Source of the DNA: Bombus terrestris
Lineage: Eukaryota; Arthropoda; Insecta; Hymenoptera; Apidae
Reading direction: 5' to 3'
DNA length: 64,000 bases
Assembly (NCBI RefSeq): GCF_910591885.1
Contig: NW_025963612.1
Location: forward strand, 186,001-250,000
The notes beneath the pieces were generated by a model, which was given only the letters and a program-made list of their open reading frames with translations, did no database searches and was not told the origin of the DNA. A program made the position numbers and the translations under genes. Below, one piece after another: positions 25,387-39,144 of the stretch (its first letter is position 1; the number at the start of each line of letters is the position of its first letter).

Positions 25387-26445
25387 AAGGTGTCCCACGG
25401 TGTCCAACGGTGTCCCACGTTGTCCCACGTTGTCCCACGTTGTCCCACGTTGTCCCACGTTGTCCCACGTTGTCCAACGATGTCCAACGGTGTCCCACGC
25501 TGTCCCACGTTGTTCCATGGTTTCCCACGTTGTCCCACGTTGTCCCACGTTGTCCCACGGTGTCCAACGATGTCCAACGGTGTCCCACGTTGTCCCACGG
25601 TGTCCCACGTTGTCCCACGTTGTCCCACGTTGTCCCACGTTGCCCCACGATGTCCCACGTTGTCCCACGTTGTCCCACGTTGTCCCACGTTGTCCCACGT
25701 TGTCCCACGTTGTCCCACGTTGTCCCACGTTGTCCCACGTTGTCCCACGTTGTCCCACGGTGTCCAACGATGTCCAACGGTGTCCAACGGTGTCCCACGG
25801 TGTCCAACGGTGTCCCACGTTGTCCCACGTTGTCCCACGTTGTCCCACGTTGTCCCACGTTGTCCCACGTTGTCCCACGTTGTCCCACGTTGTCCCACGT
25901 TGTCCAACGATGTCCAACGGTGTCCCACGTTGTCCCACGTTGTTCCATGGTTTCCCACGTTGTCCCACGTTGTCCCACGTTGTCCCACGGTGTCCAACGA
26001 TGTCCAACGGTGGCCAACGGTGTCCAACGGTGTCCAACGGTGTCCCACGTTGTCCCACGTTGTCCCACGTTGTCCCACGGTGTCCAACGATGTCCAACGG
26101 TGTCCCACGTTGTCCCACGTTGTCCCACGTTGTCCCACGTTGTCCCACGTTGTCCCACGTTGTCCCACGGTGTCCCACAGTGTCCAACGATGTCCAACGG
26201 TGTCCCACGTTGTCCCACGTTGTCCCACGTTGTCCCACGTTGTCCCACGTTGTCCCACGATGTCCCACGTTGTCCCACGATGTCCCACGTTGTCCCACGT
26301 TGTCCCACGTTGTCCCACGATGTCCCACGTTGTCCCACGTTGTTCCATGGTTTCCCACGTTGTCCCACGTTGTCCCACGTTGTCCCACGTTGTCCCACGT
26401 TGTCCCACGGTGTCCCACGGTGTCCAACGATGTCCAACGGTGTCC
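25387..26445 (+). repeat. Dispersed ~1.06-kb module, copy 3 (1059 bp)
   Basis: It runs from AAGGTGTCCC to the 9-bp unit, with ACGCTGTCCC at +110 and ATGG markers at +130, +560 and +960 (25517, 25947, 26347), the same offsets as at 21519. A private change, ACGGTGGCCA near 26010, distinguishes it. Confidence 0.85.
26437..26445 (+). repeat. 9-bp unit, copy 5 of 8
   Basis: Same short unit and context as the others. Confidence 0.95.
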
Positions 26446-26704
26446 ACGTTGTCCCACGTTGTCCCACGTTGTCCCACGTTGTCCCACGTTGTCCCACGTT
26501 GTCCCACGTTGTCCCACGATGTCCCACGTTGTCCCACGTTGTCCCACGTTGTCCCACGTTGTCCCACGTTGTCCCACGTTGTCCCACGTTGTCCCACGTT
26601 GTCCCACGTTGTCCCACGTTGTCCCACGTTGTCCCACGTTGTTCCATGGTTTCCCACGTTGTCCCACGTTGTCCCACGTTGTCCCACGTTGTCCCACGTT
26701 GTCC

Positions 26705-26710
26705 CACGTG
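26705..26710. other. CACGTG palindrome created by an ACGTGGTCCC unit
   Basis: A T-to-G change at base 5 turns CACGTT into CACGTG, the core of E-box and G-box sites. The same variant is seen at 35294, 43143, 47283, 47723 and 51942. Four of the six lie 130-260 bp after a 9-bp unit, so shared descent explains them. Binding by any factor is not shown. Confidence 0.6.
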
Positions 26711-27435
26711 GTCCCACGTTGTCCCACGTTGTCCCACGGTGTCCAACGATGTCCAACGGTGTCCCACGTTGTCCAACGGTGTCCCACGGTGTCCAACGGT
26801 GTCCCACGTTGTCCCACGTTGTCCCACGTTGTCCCACGTTGTCCCACGTTGTCCCACGTTGTCCCACGTTGTCCAACGATGTCCAACGGTGTCCCACGTT
26901 GTCCCACGTTGTTCCATGGTTTCCCACGTTGTCCCACGTTGTCCCACGTTGTCCCACGGTGTCCAACGATGTCCAACGGTGTCCAACGGTGTCCAACGGT
27001 GTCCAACGGTGTCCCACGTTGTCCCACGTTGTCCCACGTTGTCCCACGGTGTCCAACGATGTCCAACGGTGTCCCACGTTGTCCAACGGTGTCCCACGGT
27101 GTCCAACGGTGTCCCACGTTGTCCCACGTTGTCCCACGTTGTCCCACGTTGTCCCACGTTGTCCCACGTTGTCCCACGTTGTCCCACGTTGTCCCACGGT
27201 GTCCAACGGTGTCCAACGATGTCCCACGTTGTCCCACGTTGTCCCACGTTGTCCCACGTTGTCCCACGATGTCCCACGTTGTCCCACGTTGTCCCACGTT
27301 GTCCCACGTTGTTCCACGTTGTCCCACGTTGTCCCACGTTGTCCCACGTTGTCCCACGTTGTCCCACGTTGTCCCACGTTGTCCCACGTTGTCCCACGTT
27401 GTCCCACGTTGTCCCACGTTGTCCCACGTTGTCCC

Positions 27436-28472
27436 ACGGTGTCCAACGATGTCCAACGGTGTCCAGCGATGTCCAACGGTGTCCTACGTTGTCCCACGTT
27501 TTCCCACGTTGTCCGACGTTGTCCCACGGTGTCCAACGATGCCCAACGATGTCCAACGGTGTCCCACGTTGTCCCACGTTGTTCCATGGTTTCCCACGTT
27601 GTCCCACGTTGTCCCACGTTGTCCCACGGTGTCCAACGATGTCCAACGGTGTCCAACGGTGTCCAACGGTGTCCAACGGTGTCCCACGTTGTCCCACGTT
27701 GTCCCACGTTGTCCCACGTTGTCCCACGATGTCCCACGTTGTCCAACGATGTCCAACGGTGTCCCACGTTGTCCCACGTTGTCCCACGTTGTCCCACGTT
27801 GTCCCACGTTGTCCCACGTTGTCCCACGTTGTCCCACGTTGTCCCACGGTGTCCAACGGTGTCCCACGTCGTCCCACGGTGTCCAACGATGTCCAACGGT
27901 GTCCAACGGTGTCCAACGGTGTCCCACGGTGTCCCACGTTGTCCCACGTTGTCCCACGTTGTCCCACGTTGTCCCACGTTGTCCCACGTTGTCCCGCGTT
28001 GTCCCCCGTTGTCCCACGTTGTCCCACGTTGTCCCACGTTGTCCCACGTTGTTCCATGGTTTCCCACGTTGTCCCACGTTGTCCCACGGTGTCCACCGGT
28101 GTCCAACGATGTCCAACGGTGTCCAACGGTGTCCCACGTTGTCCCACGGTGTCCCACGGTGTCCAACGATGTCCAACGGTGTCCCACGTTGTCCCACGTT
28201 GTCCCACGTTGTCCCACGTTGTCCCACGTTGTCCCACGGTGTCCAACGATGTCCAACGGTGTCCAACGGTGTCCCACGGTGTCCAACGGTGTCCCACGTT
28301 GTCCCACGTTGTCCCACGTTGTCCCACGTTGTCCCACGTTGTCCAACGGTGTCCCACGGTGTCCAACGGTGTCCCACGTTGTCCCACGTTGTCCCACGTT
28401 GTCCCACGGTGTCCAACGATGTCCAACGGTGTCCAACGGTGTCCAACGGTGTCCAACGGTGTCCAACGGTGA
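27436..28472 (+). repeat. 1.04-kb module ending in GGTGACC, co-linear with 52913-53949
   Basis: It starts with the GCGATG string and has a unit ending CCT at 27483. GCGTTGTCCC-CCGTTGTCCC lies 560 bp in (27996), CCGGTGTCCA near 28096, and it ends with ACGGTGACCA, giving TGA at 28470-28472. The matching landmarks at 52913, 53473 and 53947 lie at the same internal distances. The offset between modules, 25,477 bp, is 25,480 minus three, and exactly three 9-bp units lie between them. The segment therefore kept its length while individual units switched type. A shorter match (start to +560) is at 4420. Confidence 0.8.
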
Positions 28473-31400
28473 CCAACGGTGTCCCACGGTGTCCAACGAT
28501 GTCCAACGGTGTCCAACGATGTCCAACGGTGTCCCACGTTGTCCCACGTTGTCCCACGTTGTCCCACGGTGTCCAACGATGTCCAACGGTGTCCAACGAT
28601 GTCCAACGGTGTCCCACGATGTCCAACGATGTCCCACGTTGTCCCACGTTGTCCAACGGTGTCCCACGTTGTCCCACGTTTTCCCACGTTGTCCCACGTT
28701 GTCCCACGGTGTCCAACGATGTCCAACGATGTCCAACGGTGTCCCACGTTGTCCCACGTTGTTCCATGGTTTCCCACGTTGTCCCACGTTGTCCCACGGT
28801 GTCCAACGATGTCCAACGGTGTCCAACGGTGTCCAACGGTGTCCAACGGTGTCCCACGTTGTCCCACGTTGTCCCACGTTGTCCCACGTTGTCCCACGAT
28901 GTCCAACGGTGTCCAACGGTGTCCAACGGTGTCCAACGGTGTCCCACGTTGTCCCACGTTGTCCCACGTTGTCCCACGTTGTCCCACGTTGTCCCACGAT
29001 GTCCCACGTTGTCCCACGTTGTCCCACGTTGTCCCACGGTGTCCCACGTTGTCCCACGTTGTCCCACGTTGTCCCACGTTGTCCCACGTTGTCCCACGTT
29101 GTTCCATGGTTTCCCACGTTGTCCCACGTTGTCCCACGTTGTCCCACGGTGTCCAACGATGTCCAACGGTGTCCAACGGTGTCCAACGGTGTCCAACGGT
29201 GTCCCACGTTGTCCCACGTTGTCCCACGTTGTCCCACGTTGTCCCACGTTGTCCCACGATGTCCCACGTTGTCCCACGTTGTCCCACGTTGTCCCACGAT
29301 GTCCCACGTTGTCCCACGTTGTCCCACGTTGTCCCACGTTGTCCCACGATGTCCCACGTTGTCCCACGTTGTCCCACGTTGTCCCACGGTGTCCAACGAT
29401 GTCCAACGGTGTCCAACGGTGTCCCACGGTGTCCCACGTTGTCCCACGTTGTCCCACGTTGTCCCACGTTGTCCCACGTTGTCCCACGTTGTCCCACGTT
29501 GTCCCACGATGTCCCACGTTGTCCCACGTTGTCCCACGTTGTCCCACGATGTCCCACGTTGTCCCACGTTGTCCCACGTTGTCCCACGTTGTCCCACGTT
29601 GTCCCACGTTGTCCCACGTTGTCCCACGTTGTCCCACGTTGTCCCACGTTGTCCCACGTTGTCCCACGTTGTCCCACGTTGTCCCACGTTGTCCCACGTT
29701 GTCCCACGTTGTCCCACGTTGTCCCACGTTGTCCCACGTTTTCCCACGTTGTCCCACGGTGTCCAACGATGTCCAACGGTGTCCAACGATGTCCCACGTT
29801 GTCCCACGTTGTCCCACGTTGTCCCACGTTGTCCCACGATGTCCCACGTTGTCCCACGTTGTCCCACGTTGTCCCACGTTGTCCCACGTTGTCCCACGTT
29901 GTCCCACGTTGTCCCACGTTGTCCCACGTTGTCCCACGTTGTCCCACGTTGTCCCACGTTGTCCCACGTTGTCCCACGTTGTCCCACGTTGTCCCACGTT
30001 GTCCCACGGTGTCCAACGATGTCCCACGGTGTCCAACGGTGTCCCACGTTGTCCCACGTTGTCCCACGTTGTCCCACGTTGTCCCACGTTGTCCCACGTT
30101 GTCCCACGTTGTCCCACGTTGTCCCACGATGTCCCACGTTGTCCCACGTTGTCCCACGGTGTCCAACGATGTCCAACGGTGTCCCACGTTGTCCAACGGT
30201 GTCCCACGTTGTCCCACGTTGTCCCACGTTGTCCCACGTTGTCCCACGTTGTCCCACGATGTCCCACGTTGTCCCACGTTGTCCCACGTTGTCCCACGTT
30301 GTCCCACGTTGTCCCACGTTGTCCCACGTTGTCCCACGTTGTCCCACGTTGTCCCACGGTGTCCAACGATGTCCAACGGTGTCCAACGGTGTCCCACGGT
30401 GTCCAACGGTGTCCCACGTTGTCCCACGTTGTCCCACGTTGTCCCACGTTGTCCCACGTTGTCCCACGTTGTCCCACGTTGTCCCACATTGTCCAACGAT
30501 GTCCAACGGTGTCCCACGTTGTCCCACGTTGTTCCATGGTTTCCCACGTTGTCCCACGTTGTCCCACGTTGTCCCACGGTGTCCAGCGATGTCCAACGGT
30601 GTCCAACGGTGTCCAACGGTGTCCAACGGTGTCCAACGGTGTCCCACGTTGTCCCACGTTGTCCCACGTTGTCCCACGGTGTCCAACGATGTCCAACGGT
30701 GTCCCACGTTGTCCCACGTTGTCCCACGTTGTCCCACGTTGTCCCACGTTGTCCCACGATGTCCCACGTTGTCCCACGTTGTCCCACGTTGTCCCACGTT
30801 GTCCCACGTTGTCCCACGTTGTCCCACGTTGTCCCACGTTGTCCCACGTTGTCCCACGTTGTCCCACGTTGTCCCACGTTGTCCCACGTTGTCCCACGTT
30901 GTCCCACGGTGTCCCACGGTGTCCAACGATGTCCCACGTTGTCCCACGTTGTCCCACGTTGTCCCACGTTGTGCCACGTTGTCCCACGTTGTCCCACGTT
31001 GTCCCACGTTGTCCCACGTTGTCCCACGTTGTCCCACGTTGTCCCACGTTGTCCCACGTTGTCCCACGTTGTCCAACGATGTCCAACGGTGTCCCACGTT
31101 GTCCCACGTTGTCCCACGTTGTCCCACGTTGTCCCACGTTGTCCCACGATGTCCCACGTTGTCCCACGTTGTCCCACGTTGTCCCACGTTGTCCCACGTT
31201 GTCCCACGTTGTCCCACGTTGTCCCACGTTGTCCCACGGTGTCCAACGGTGTCCCACGATGTCCAACGGTGTTCCACGTTGTCCCACGTTGTTCCATGGT
31301 TTCCCACGTTGTCCCACGTTGTCCCACGTTGTCCCACGGTGTCCAGCGATGTCCAACGGTGTCCAACGGTGTCCCACGGTGTCCAACGATGTCCAACGGT

Positions 31401-33505
31401 GTCCCACGTTGTCCCACGTTGTCCCACGTTGTCCCACGTTGTCCCACGTTGTCCCACGATGTCCCACGTTGTCCCACGTTGTCCCACGTTGTCCCACGTT
31501 GTCCCACGTTGTCCCACGTTGTCCCACGTTGTCCCACGTTGTCCCACGTTGTCCCACGTTGTCCCACGTTGTCCCACGTTGTCCCACGTTGTCCCACGTT
31601 GTCCCACGGTGTCCAACGGTGTCCAACGATGTCCCACGTTGTCCCACGTTGTCCCACGTTGTCCCACGTTGTCCCACGTTGTCCCACGTTGTCCCACGTT
31701 GTCCCACGTTGTCCCACGTTGTCCCACGTTGTCCCACGTTGTCCCACGTTGTCCCACGTTGTCCCACGTTGTCCCACGATGTCCCACGTTGTCCCACGTT
31801 GTCCCACGTTGTCCCACGTTGTCCCACGTTGTCCCACGTTGTCCCACGTTGTCCCACGTTGTCCCACGTTGTCCCACGTTGTCCCACGGTGTCCCACGGT
31901 GTCCCACGATGTCCCACGTTGTCCCACGTTGTCCCGCGTTGTCCCACGTTGTCCCACGTTGTCCCACGTTGTCCCACGGTGTCCAACGGTGTCCAACGGT
32001 GTCCAACGGTGTCCCACGTTGTCCCACGTTGTCCCACGTTGTCCCACGTTGTCCCACGATGTCCCACGTTGTCCCACGTTGTCCCACGTTGTCCCACGAT
32101 GTCCCACGTTGTCCCACGTTGTCCCACGTTGTCCCACGTTGTCCCACGATGTCCCACGTTGTCCCACGTTGTCCCACGTTGTCCCACGTTGTCCCACGGT
32201 GTCCAACGATGTCCAACGATGTCCAACGGTGTCCCACGGTGTCCCACGGTGTCCCACGTTGTCCCACGTTGTCCCACGTTGTCCCACGTTGTCCCACGTT
32301 GTCCCACGATGTCCCACGTTGTCCCACGTTGTCCGACGTTGTCCCACGTTGTCCCACGTTGTCCCACGTTGTCCCACGGTGTCCAACGATGTCCAACGAT
32401 GTCCAACGGTGTCCCACGTTGTCCCACGTTGTTCCATGGTTTCCCACGTTGTCCCACGTTGTCCCACGTTGTCCCACGGTGTCCAACGATGTCCAACGGT
32501 GTCCAACGGTGTCCAACGGTGTCCAACGGTGTCCAACGGTGTCCCACGTTGTCCCACGATGTCCAACGATGTCCAACGATGTCCAACGGTGTCCAACGGT
32601 GTCCAACGGTGTCCCACGGTGTCCAACGGTGTCCCACGTTGTCCCACGTTGTCCCACGGTATCCAACGATGTCCAACGATGTCCAACGGTGTCCCACGTT
32701 GTCCCACGTTGTTCCATGGTTTCCCACGTTGTCCCACGTTGTCCCACGTTGTCCCACGGTGTCCAACGATGTCCAACGGTGTCCAACGGTGTCCAACGGT
32801 GTCCAACGGTGTCCCACGTTGTCCCACGTTGTTCCATGGTTTCCCACGTTGTCCCACGTTGTCCCACGTTGTCCCACGTTGTCCCACGTTGTCCCACGAT
32901 GTCCCACGTTGTCCCACGTTGTCCCACGTTGTCCCACGATGTCCGACGTTGTCCCACGTTGTCCCACGTTGTCCCACGTTGTCCCACGGTATCCAACGAT
33001 GTCCAACGATGTCCAACGGTGTCCCACGTTGTCCCACGTTGTTCCATGGTTTCCCACGTTGTCCCACGTTGTCCCACGTTGTCCCACGGTGTCCAACGAT
33101 GTCCAACGGTGTCCAACGGTGTCCAACGGTGTCCAACGGTGTCCCACGTTGTCCCACGTTGTCCCACGTTGTCCCACGTTGTCCCACGTTGTCCCACGAT
33201 GTCCCACGTTGTCCCACGTTGTCCCACGTTGTCCCACGATGTCCCACGTTGTCCCACGTTGTCCCACGTTGTCCCACGTTGTCGCACGATGTCCCACGTT
33301 GTCCCACGTTGTCCCACGTTGTCCCACGTTGTCCCACGGTGTCCAACGATGTCCAACGGTGTCCAACGGTGTCCCACGGTGTCCAACGGTGTCCCACGTT
33401 GTCCCACGTTGTCCCACGTTGTCCCACGTTGTCCCACGTTGTCCCACGATGTCCCACGTTGTCCCACGTTGTCCCACGTTGTCCCACGTTGTCCCACGTT
33501 GTCCC
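28473..33505 (+). repeat. Consensus-rich domain with few markers
   Basis: This holds long runs of ACGTTGTCCC, including 19 uninterrupted units around 29550-29740, separated by isolated ACGATGTCCC units. ATGGTTTCCC markers are at 28766, 29106, 30536, 31296, 32436, 32716, 32836 and 33046. ACATTGTCCA, a CpG-losing unit, appears near 30486. A private unit ACGGTATCCA occurs twice, at 32656 and 32986. It shares a 330-bp offset with the ATGG markers at 32716 and 33046, which indicates a local 330-bp tandem duplication. Confidence 0.85.
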
Positions 33506-33945
33506 ACGGTGTCCAACGATGTCCAACGGTGTCCAACGGTGTCCAACGGTGTCCAACGATGTCCAACGATGTCCAACGATGTCCAACGGTGTCCAACGAT
33601 GTCCAACGATGTCCAACGGTGTCCCACGATGTCCAACGATGTCCAACGATGTCCAACGGTGTCCAACGATGTCCAACGGTGTCCAACGATGTCCAACGAT
33701 GTCCAACGGTGTCCCACGATGTCCAACGATGTCCAACGATGTCCAACGGTGTCCAACGGTGTCCAACGGTGTCCCACGGTGTCCAACGGTGTCCCACGTT
33801 GTCCCACGTTGTCCCACGTTGTCCCACGTTGTCCCACGATGTCCCACGTTGTCCAACGGTGTCCAACGGTGTCCAACGATGTCCAACGATGTCCAACGGT
33901 GTCCCACGATGTCCAACGATGTCCAACGATGTCCAACGGTGTCCC
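33506..33945 (+). repeat. B/C-rich island 9 (long form)
   Basis: The same extended order of B, C, E and D units as islands 5, 6 and 8. Confidence 0.85.
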
Positions 33946-34175
33946 ACGTTGTCCCACGTTGTCCCACGTTGTCCCACGTTGTCCCACGTTGTCCCACGTT
34001 GTCCCACGGTGTCCCACGATGTCCCACGTTGTCCCACGTTGTCCCACGTTGTCCCACGTTGTCCCACGTTGTCCCACGTTGTCCCACGTTGTCCCACGTT
34101 GTCCCACGTTCTCCCACGTTGTCCCACGTTGTCCCACGTTGTCCCACGGTGTCCAACGATGTCCAACGGTGTCCA

Positions 34176-35164
34176 AAGGTGTCCCACGGTGTCCAACGGT
34201 GTCCCACGTTGTCCCACGTTGTCCCACGTTGTCCCACGTTGTCCCACGTTGTCCCACGTTGTCCAACGATGTCCAACGGTGTCCCACGTTGTCCCACGTT
34301 GTTCCATGGTTTCCCACGTTGTCCCACGTTGTCCCACGTTGTCCCACGGTGTCCAACGATGTCCAACGGTGTCCCACGTTGTCCAACGGTGTCCCACGTT
34401 GTCCCACGTTGTCCCACGTTGTCCCACGTTGCCCCACGATGTCCCACGTTGTCCCACGTTGTCCCACGTTGTCCCACGTTGTCCCACGTTGTCCCACGTT
34501 GTCCCACGTTGTCCCACGTTGTCCCACGTTGTCCCACGTTGTCCCACGGTGTCCAACGATGTCCAACGGTGTCCAACGGTGTCCCACGGTGTCCAACGGT
34601 GTCCCACGTTGTCCCACGTTGTCCCACGTTGTCCCACGTTGTCCCACGTTGTCCCACGTTGTCCCACGTTGTCCCACGTTGTCCCACGTTGTCCAACGAT
34701 GTCCAACGGTGTCCCACGTTGTCCCACGTTGTTCCATGGTTTCCCACGTTGTCCCACGTTGTCCCACGTTGTCCCACGGTGTCCAACGATGTCCAACGGT
34801 GTCCAACGGTGTCCAACGGTGTCCAACGGTGTCCCACGTTGTCCCACGTTGTCCCACGTTGTCCCACGGTGTCCAACGATGTCCAACGGTGTCCCACGTT
34901 GTCCAACGATGTCCAACGGTGTCCCACGTTGTCCCACGTTGTCCCACGTTGTCCCACGTTGTCCCACGTTGTCCCACGATGTCCCACGTTGTCCCACGAT
35001 GTCCCACGTTGTCCCACGTTGTCCCACGTTGTCCCACGATGTCCCACGTTGTCCCACGTTGTTCCATGGTTTCCCACGTTGTCCCACGTTGTCCCACGTT
35101 GTCCCACGTTGTCCCACGTTGTCCCACGGTGTCCCACGGTGTCCAACGATGTCCAACGGTGTCC
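34176..35164 (+). repeat. Dispersed ~1.06-kb module, copy 4 (989 bp)
   Basis: It runs from AAGGTGTCCC to the 9-bp unit. ATGG markers at +130 and +560 match the 1059-bp copies; the third is at +890 instead of +960, so 70 bp were lost between them. ACGCTGTCCC at +110 has reverted to the consensus form. Confidence 0.85.
35156..35164 (+). repeat. 9-bp unit, copy 6 of 8
   Basis: Same short unit and context. A CACGTG-containing unit follows 130 bp later. Confidence 0.95.
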
Positions 35165-38100
35165 ACGTTGTCCCACGTTGTCCCACGTTGTCCCACGTTG
35201 TCCCACGTTGTCCCACGATGTCCCACGTTGTCCCACGTTGTCCCACGTTGTCCCACGTTGTCCCACGTTGTCCCACGTTGTCCCACGTTGTCCCACGTGG
35301 TCCCACGTTGTCCCACGTTGTCCCACGGTGTCCAACGATGTCCAACGGTGTCCCACGTTGTCCAACGGTGTCCCACGTTGTCCCACGTTGTCCCACGTTG
35401 TCCCACGTTGTCCCACGATGTCCCACGTTGTCCCACGTTGTCCCACGTTGTCCCACGTTGTCCCACGTTGTCCCACGTTGCCCCACGTTGTCCCACGTTG
35501 TCCCACGGTGTCCAACGATGTCCAACGGTGTCCAACGGTGTCCCACGGTGTCCAACGGTGTCCCACGTTGTCCCACGTTGTCCCACGTTGTCCCACGTTG
35601 TCCCACGTTGTCCCACGTTGTCCCACGTTGTCCAACGATGTCCAACGGTGTCCCACGTTGTCCCACGTTGTCCCACGGTGTCCAACGATGTCCAACGGTG
35701 TCCAACGGTGTCCAACGGTGTCCAACGGTGTCCCACGTTGTCCCACGTTGTCCCACGTTGTCCCACGGTGTCCAACGATGTCCAACGGTGTCCCACGTTG
35801 TCCCACGTTGTCCCACGTTGTCCCACGTTGTCCCACGTTGTCCCACGATGTCCCACGTTGTCCCACGTTGTCCCACGTTGTCCCACGTTGTCCCACGTTG
35901 TCCCACGTTGTCCCACGTTGTCCCACGTTGTCCCACGTTGTCCCACGTTGTCCCACGTTGTCCCACGTTGTCCCACGTTGTCCCACGTTGTCCCACGTTG
36001 TCCTACGTTGTCCCACGTTGTCCCACGTTGTCCCACGGTGTCCAACGGTGTCCAACGATGTCCCACGTTGTCCCACGTTGTCCCACGTTGTCCCACGTTG
36101 TCCCACGATGTCCCACGTTGTCCCACGTTGTCCCACGTTGTCCCACGTTGTCCCACGTTGTTCCATGGTTTCCCACGTTGTCCCACGTTGTCCCACGTTG
36201 TCCCACGGTGTCCAACGATGTCCAACGGTGTCCAACGGTGTCCAACGGTGTCCAACGGTGTCCCACGTTGTCCCACGTTGTCCCACGTTGTCCCACGTTG
36301 TCCCACGATGTCCAACGGTGTCCAACGGTGTCCAACGGTGTCCAACGATGTCCAACGATGTCCAACGGTGTCCCACGTTGTCCCACGTTGTTCCATGGTT
36401 TCCCACGTTGTCCCACGTTGTCCCACGTTGTCCCACGGTGTCCAACGATGTCCAACGGTGTCCAACGGTGTCCAACGGTGTCCAACGGTGTCCAACGGTG
36501 TCCCACGTTGTCCCACGTTGTCCCACGTTGTCCCACGTTGTCCCACGTTGTCCCACGATGTCCCACGTTGTCCCACGTTGTCCCACGTTGTCCCACGATG
36601 TCCCACGTTGTCCCACGTTGTCCCACGTTGTCCCACGTTGTCCCACGGTGTCCAACGATGTCCAACGGTGTCCAACGGTGTCCCACGGTGTCCAACGGTG
36701 TCCCACGTTGTCCCACGTTGTCCCACGTTGTCCCACGTTGTCCCACGTTGTCCCACGTTGTCCCACATTGTCCAACGATGTCCAACGGTGTCCCACGTTG
36801 TCCCACGTTGTTCCATGGTTTCCCACGTTGTCCCACGTTGTCCCACGTTGTCCCACCTTGTCCCACGTTGTCCCACGATGTCCCACGTTGTCCCACGTTG
36901 TCCCACGTTGTCCCACGTTGTCCCACGTTGTCCCACGTTGTCCCACGTTGTCCCACGTTGTCCCACGTTGTCCCACGTTGTCCCACGATGTCCCACGTTG
37001 TCCCACGATGTCCCACGTTGTCCCACGTTGTCCCACGTTGTCCCACGTTGTCCCACGGTGTCCAGCGATGTCCAACGGTGTCCAACGGTGTCCAACGGTG
37101 TCCAACGGTGTCCAACGGTGTCCCACGTTGTCCCACGTTGTCCCACGTTGTCCCACGGTGTCCAACGATGTCCAACGGTGTCCCACGTTGTCCCACGTTG
37201 TCCCACGTTGTCCCACGTTGTCCCACGTTGTCCCACGATGTCCCACGTTGTCCCACGTTGTCCCACGTTGTCCCACGTTGTCCCACGTTGTCCCACGTTG
37301 TCCCACGTTGTCCCACGTTGTCCCACGTTGTCCCACGTTGTCCCACGTTGTCCCACGTTGTCCCACGGTGTCCAACGGTGTCCAACGATGTCCCACGTTG
37401 TCCCACGTTGTCCCACGTTGTCCCACGTTGTCCCACGTTGTCCCACGTTGTCCCACGTTGTCCCACGTTGTCCCACGTTGTCCCACGTTGTCCCACGTTG
37501 TCCCACGTTGTCCCACGTTGTCCCACGTTGTCCCACGATGTCCCACGTTGTCCCACGTTGTCCCACGTTGTCCCACGTTGTCCCACGTTGTCCCACGTTG
37601 TCCCACGTTGTCCCACGTTGTCCCACGTTGTCCCACGGTGTCCAACGGTGTCCCACGATGTCCCACGTTGTCCCACGTTGTCCCACGTTGTCCCACGTTG
37701 TCCCACGTTGTCCCACGTTGTCCCACGGTGTCCAACGGTGTCCAACGGTGTCCAACGGTGTCCCACGTTGTCCCACGTTGTCCCACGTTGTCCCACGTTG
37801 TCCCGCGATGTCCCACGTTGTCCCACGTTGTCCCACGTTGTCCCACGATGTCCCACGTTGTCCCACGTTGTCCCACGTTGTCCCACGTTGTCCCACGATG
37901 TCCCACGTTGTCCCACGTTGTCCCACGTTGTCCCACGTTGTCCCACGATGTCCCACGTTGTCCCACGTTGTCCGACGTTGTCCCACGTTGTCCCACGTTG
38001 TCCCACGTTGTCCCACGGTGTCCAACGATGTCCAACGATGTCCAACGGTGTCCCACGTTGTCCCACGTTGTTCCATGGTTTCCCACGTTGTCCCACGTTG

Positions 38101-39144
38101 TCCCACGTTGTCCCACGGTGTCCAACGATGTCCAACGGTGTCCAACGGTGTCCAACGGTGTCCAACGGTGTCCCACGTTGTCCCACGTTGTCCCACGTTG
38201 TCCCACGTTGTCCCACGTTGTCCCACGATGTCCCACGTTGTCCCACGTTGTCCCACGTTGTCCCACGATGTCCCACGTTGTCCCACGTTGTCCCACGTTG
38301 TCCCACGTTGTCCCACGATGTCCCACGTTGTCCCACGATGTCCCACGTTGTCCCACGTTGTCCCACGTTGTCCCACGTTGTCCCACGGTGTCCAACGATG
38401 TCCAACGGTGTCCAACGGTGTCCCACGGTGTCCAACGGTGTCCCACGTTGTCCCACGTTGTCCCACGTTGTCCCACGTTGTCCCACGTTGTCCCACGATG
38501 TCCCACGTTGTCCCACGTTGTCCCACGTTGTCCCACGATGTCCCACGTTGTCCCACGTTGTCCCACGTTGTCCCACGTTGTCCCACGATGTCCGACGTTG
38601 TCCCACGTTGTCCCACGTTGTCCCACGTTGTCCCACGGTGTCCAACGATGTCCAACGATGTCCAACGGTGTCCCACGTTGTCCCACGTTGTTCCATGGTT
38701 TCCCACGTTGTCCCACGTTGTCCCACGTTGTCCCACGGTGTCCAACGATGTCCAACGGTGTCCAACGGTGTCCAACGGTGTCCAACGGTGTCCCACGTTG
38801 TCCCACGTTGTCCCACGTTGTCCCACGTTGTCCCACGTTGTCCCACGATGTCCCACGTTGTCCCACGTTGTCCCACGTTGTCCCACGATGTCCCACGTTG
38901 TCCCACGTTGTCCCACGTTGTCCCACGTTGTCCCACGATGTCCCACGTTGTCCCACGTTGTCCCACGTTGTCCCACGTTGTCCCACGGTGTCCAACGATG
39001 TCCAACGGTGTCCAACGGTGTCCCACGGTGTCCAACGGTGTCCCACGTTGTCCCACGTTGTCCCACGTTGTCCCACGTTGTCCCACGTTGTCCCACGATG
39101 TCCCACGTTGTCCCACGTTGTCCCACGTTGTCCCACGTTGTCCC
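35165..39144 (+). repeat. Mixed consensus/marker domain
   Basis: A TCCTACG unit is at 36000, ATGG markers at 36165, 36395, 36815, 38075 and 38695, and ACATTGTCCA near 36766. Between 37200 and 37990 consensus units dominate with single ACGATGTCCC interruptions. The stretch around 38000-39140 contains two similar blocks about 620 bp apart, seen from the ATGG markers at 38075 and 38695. Nothing other than the satellite is present. Confidence 0.8.
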
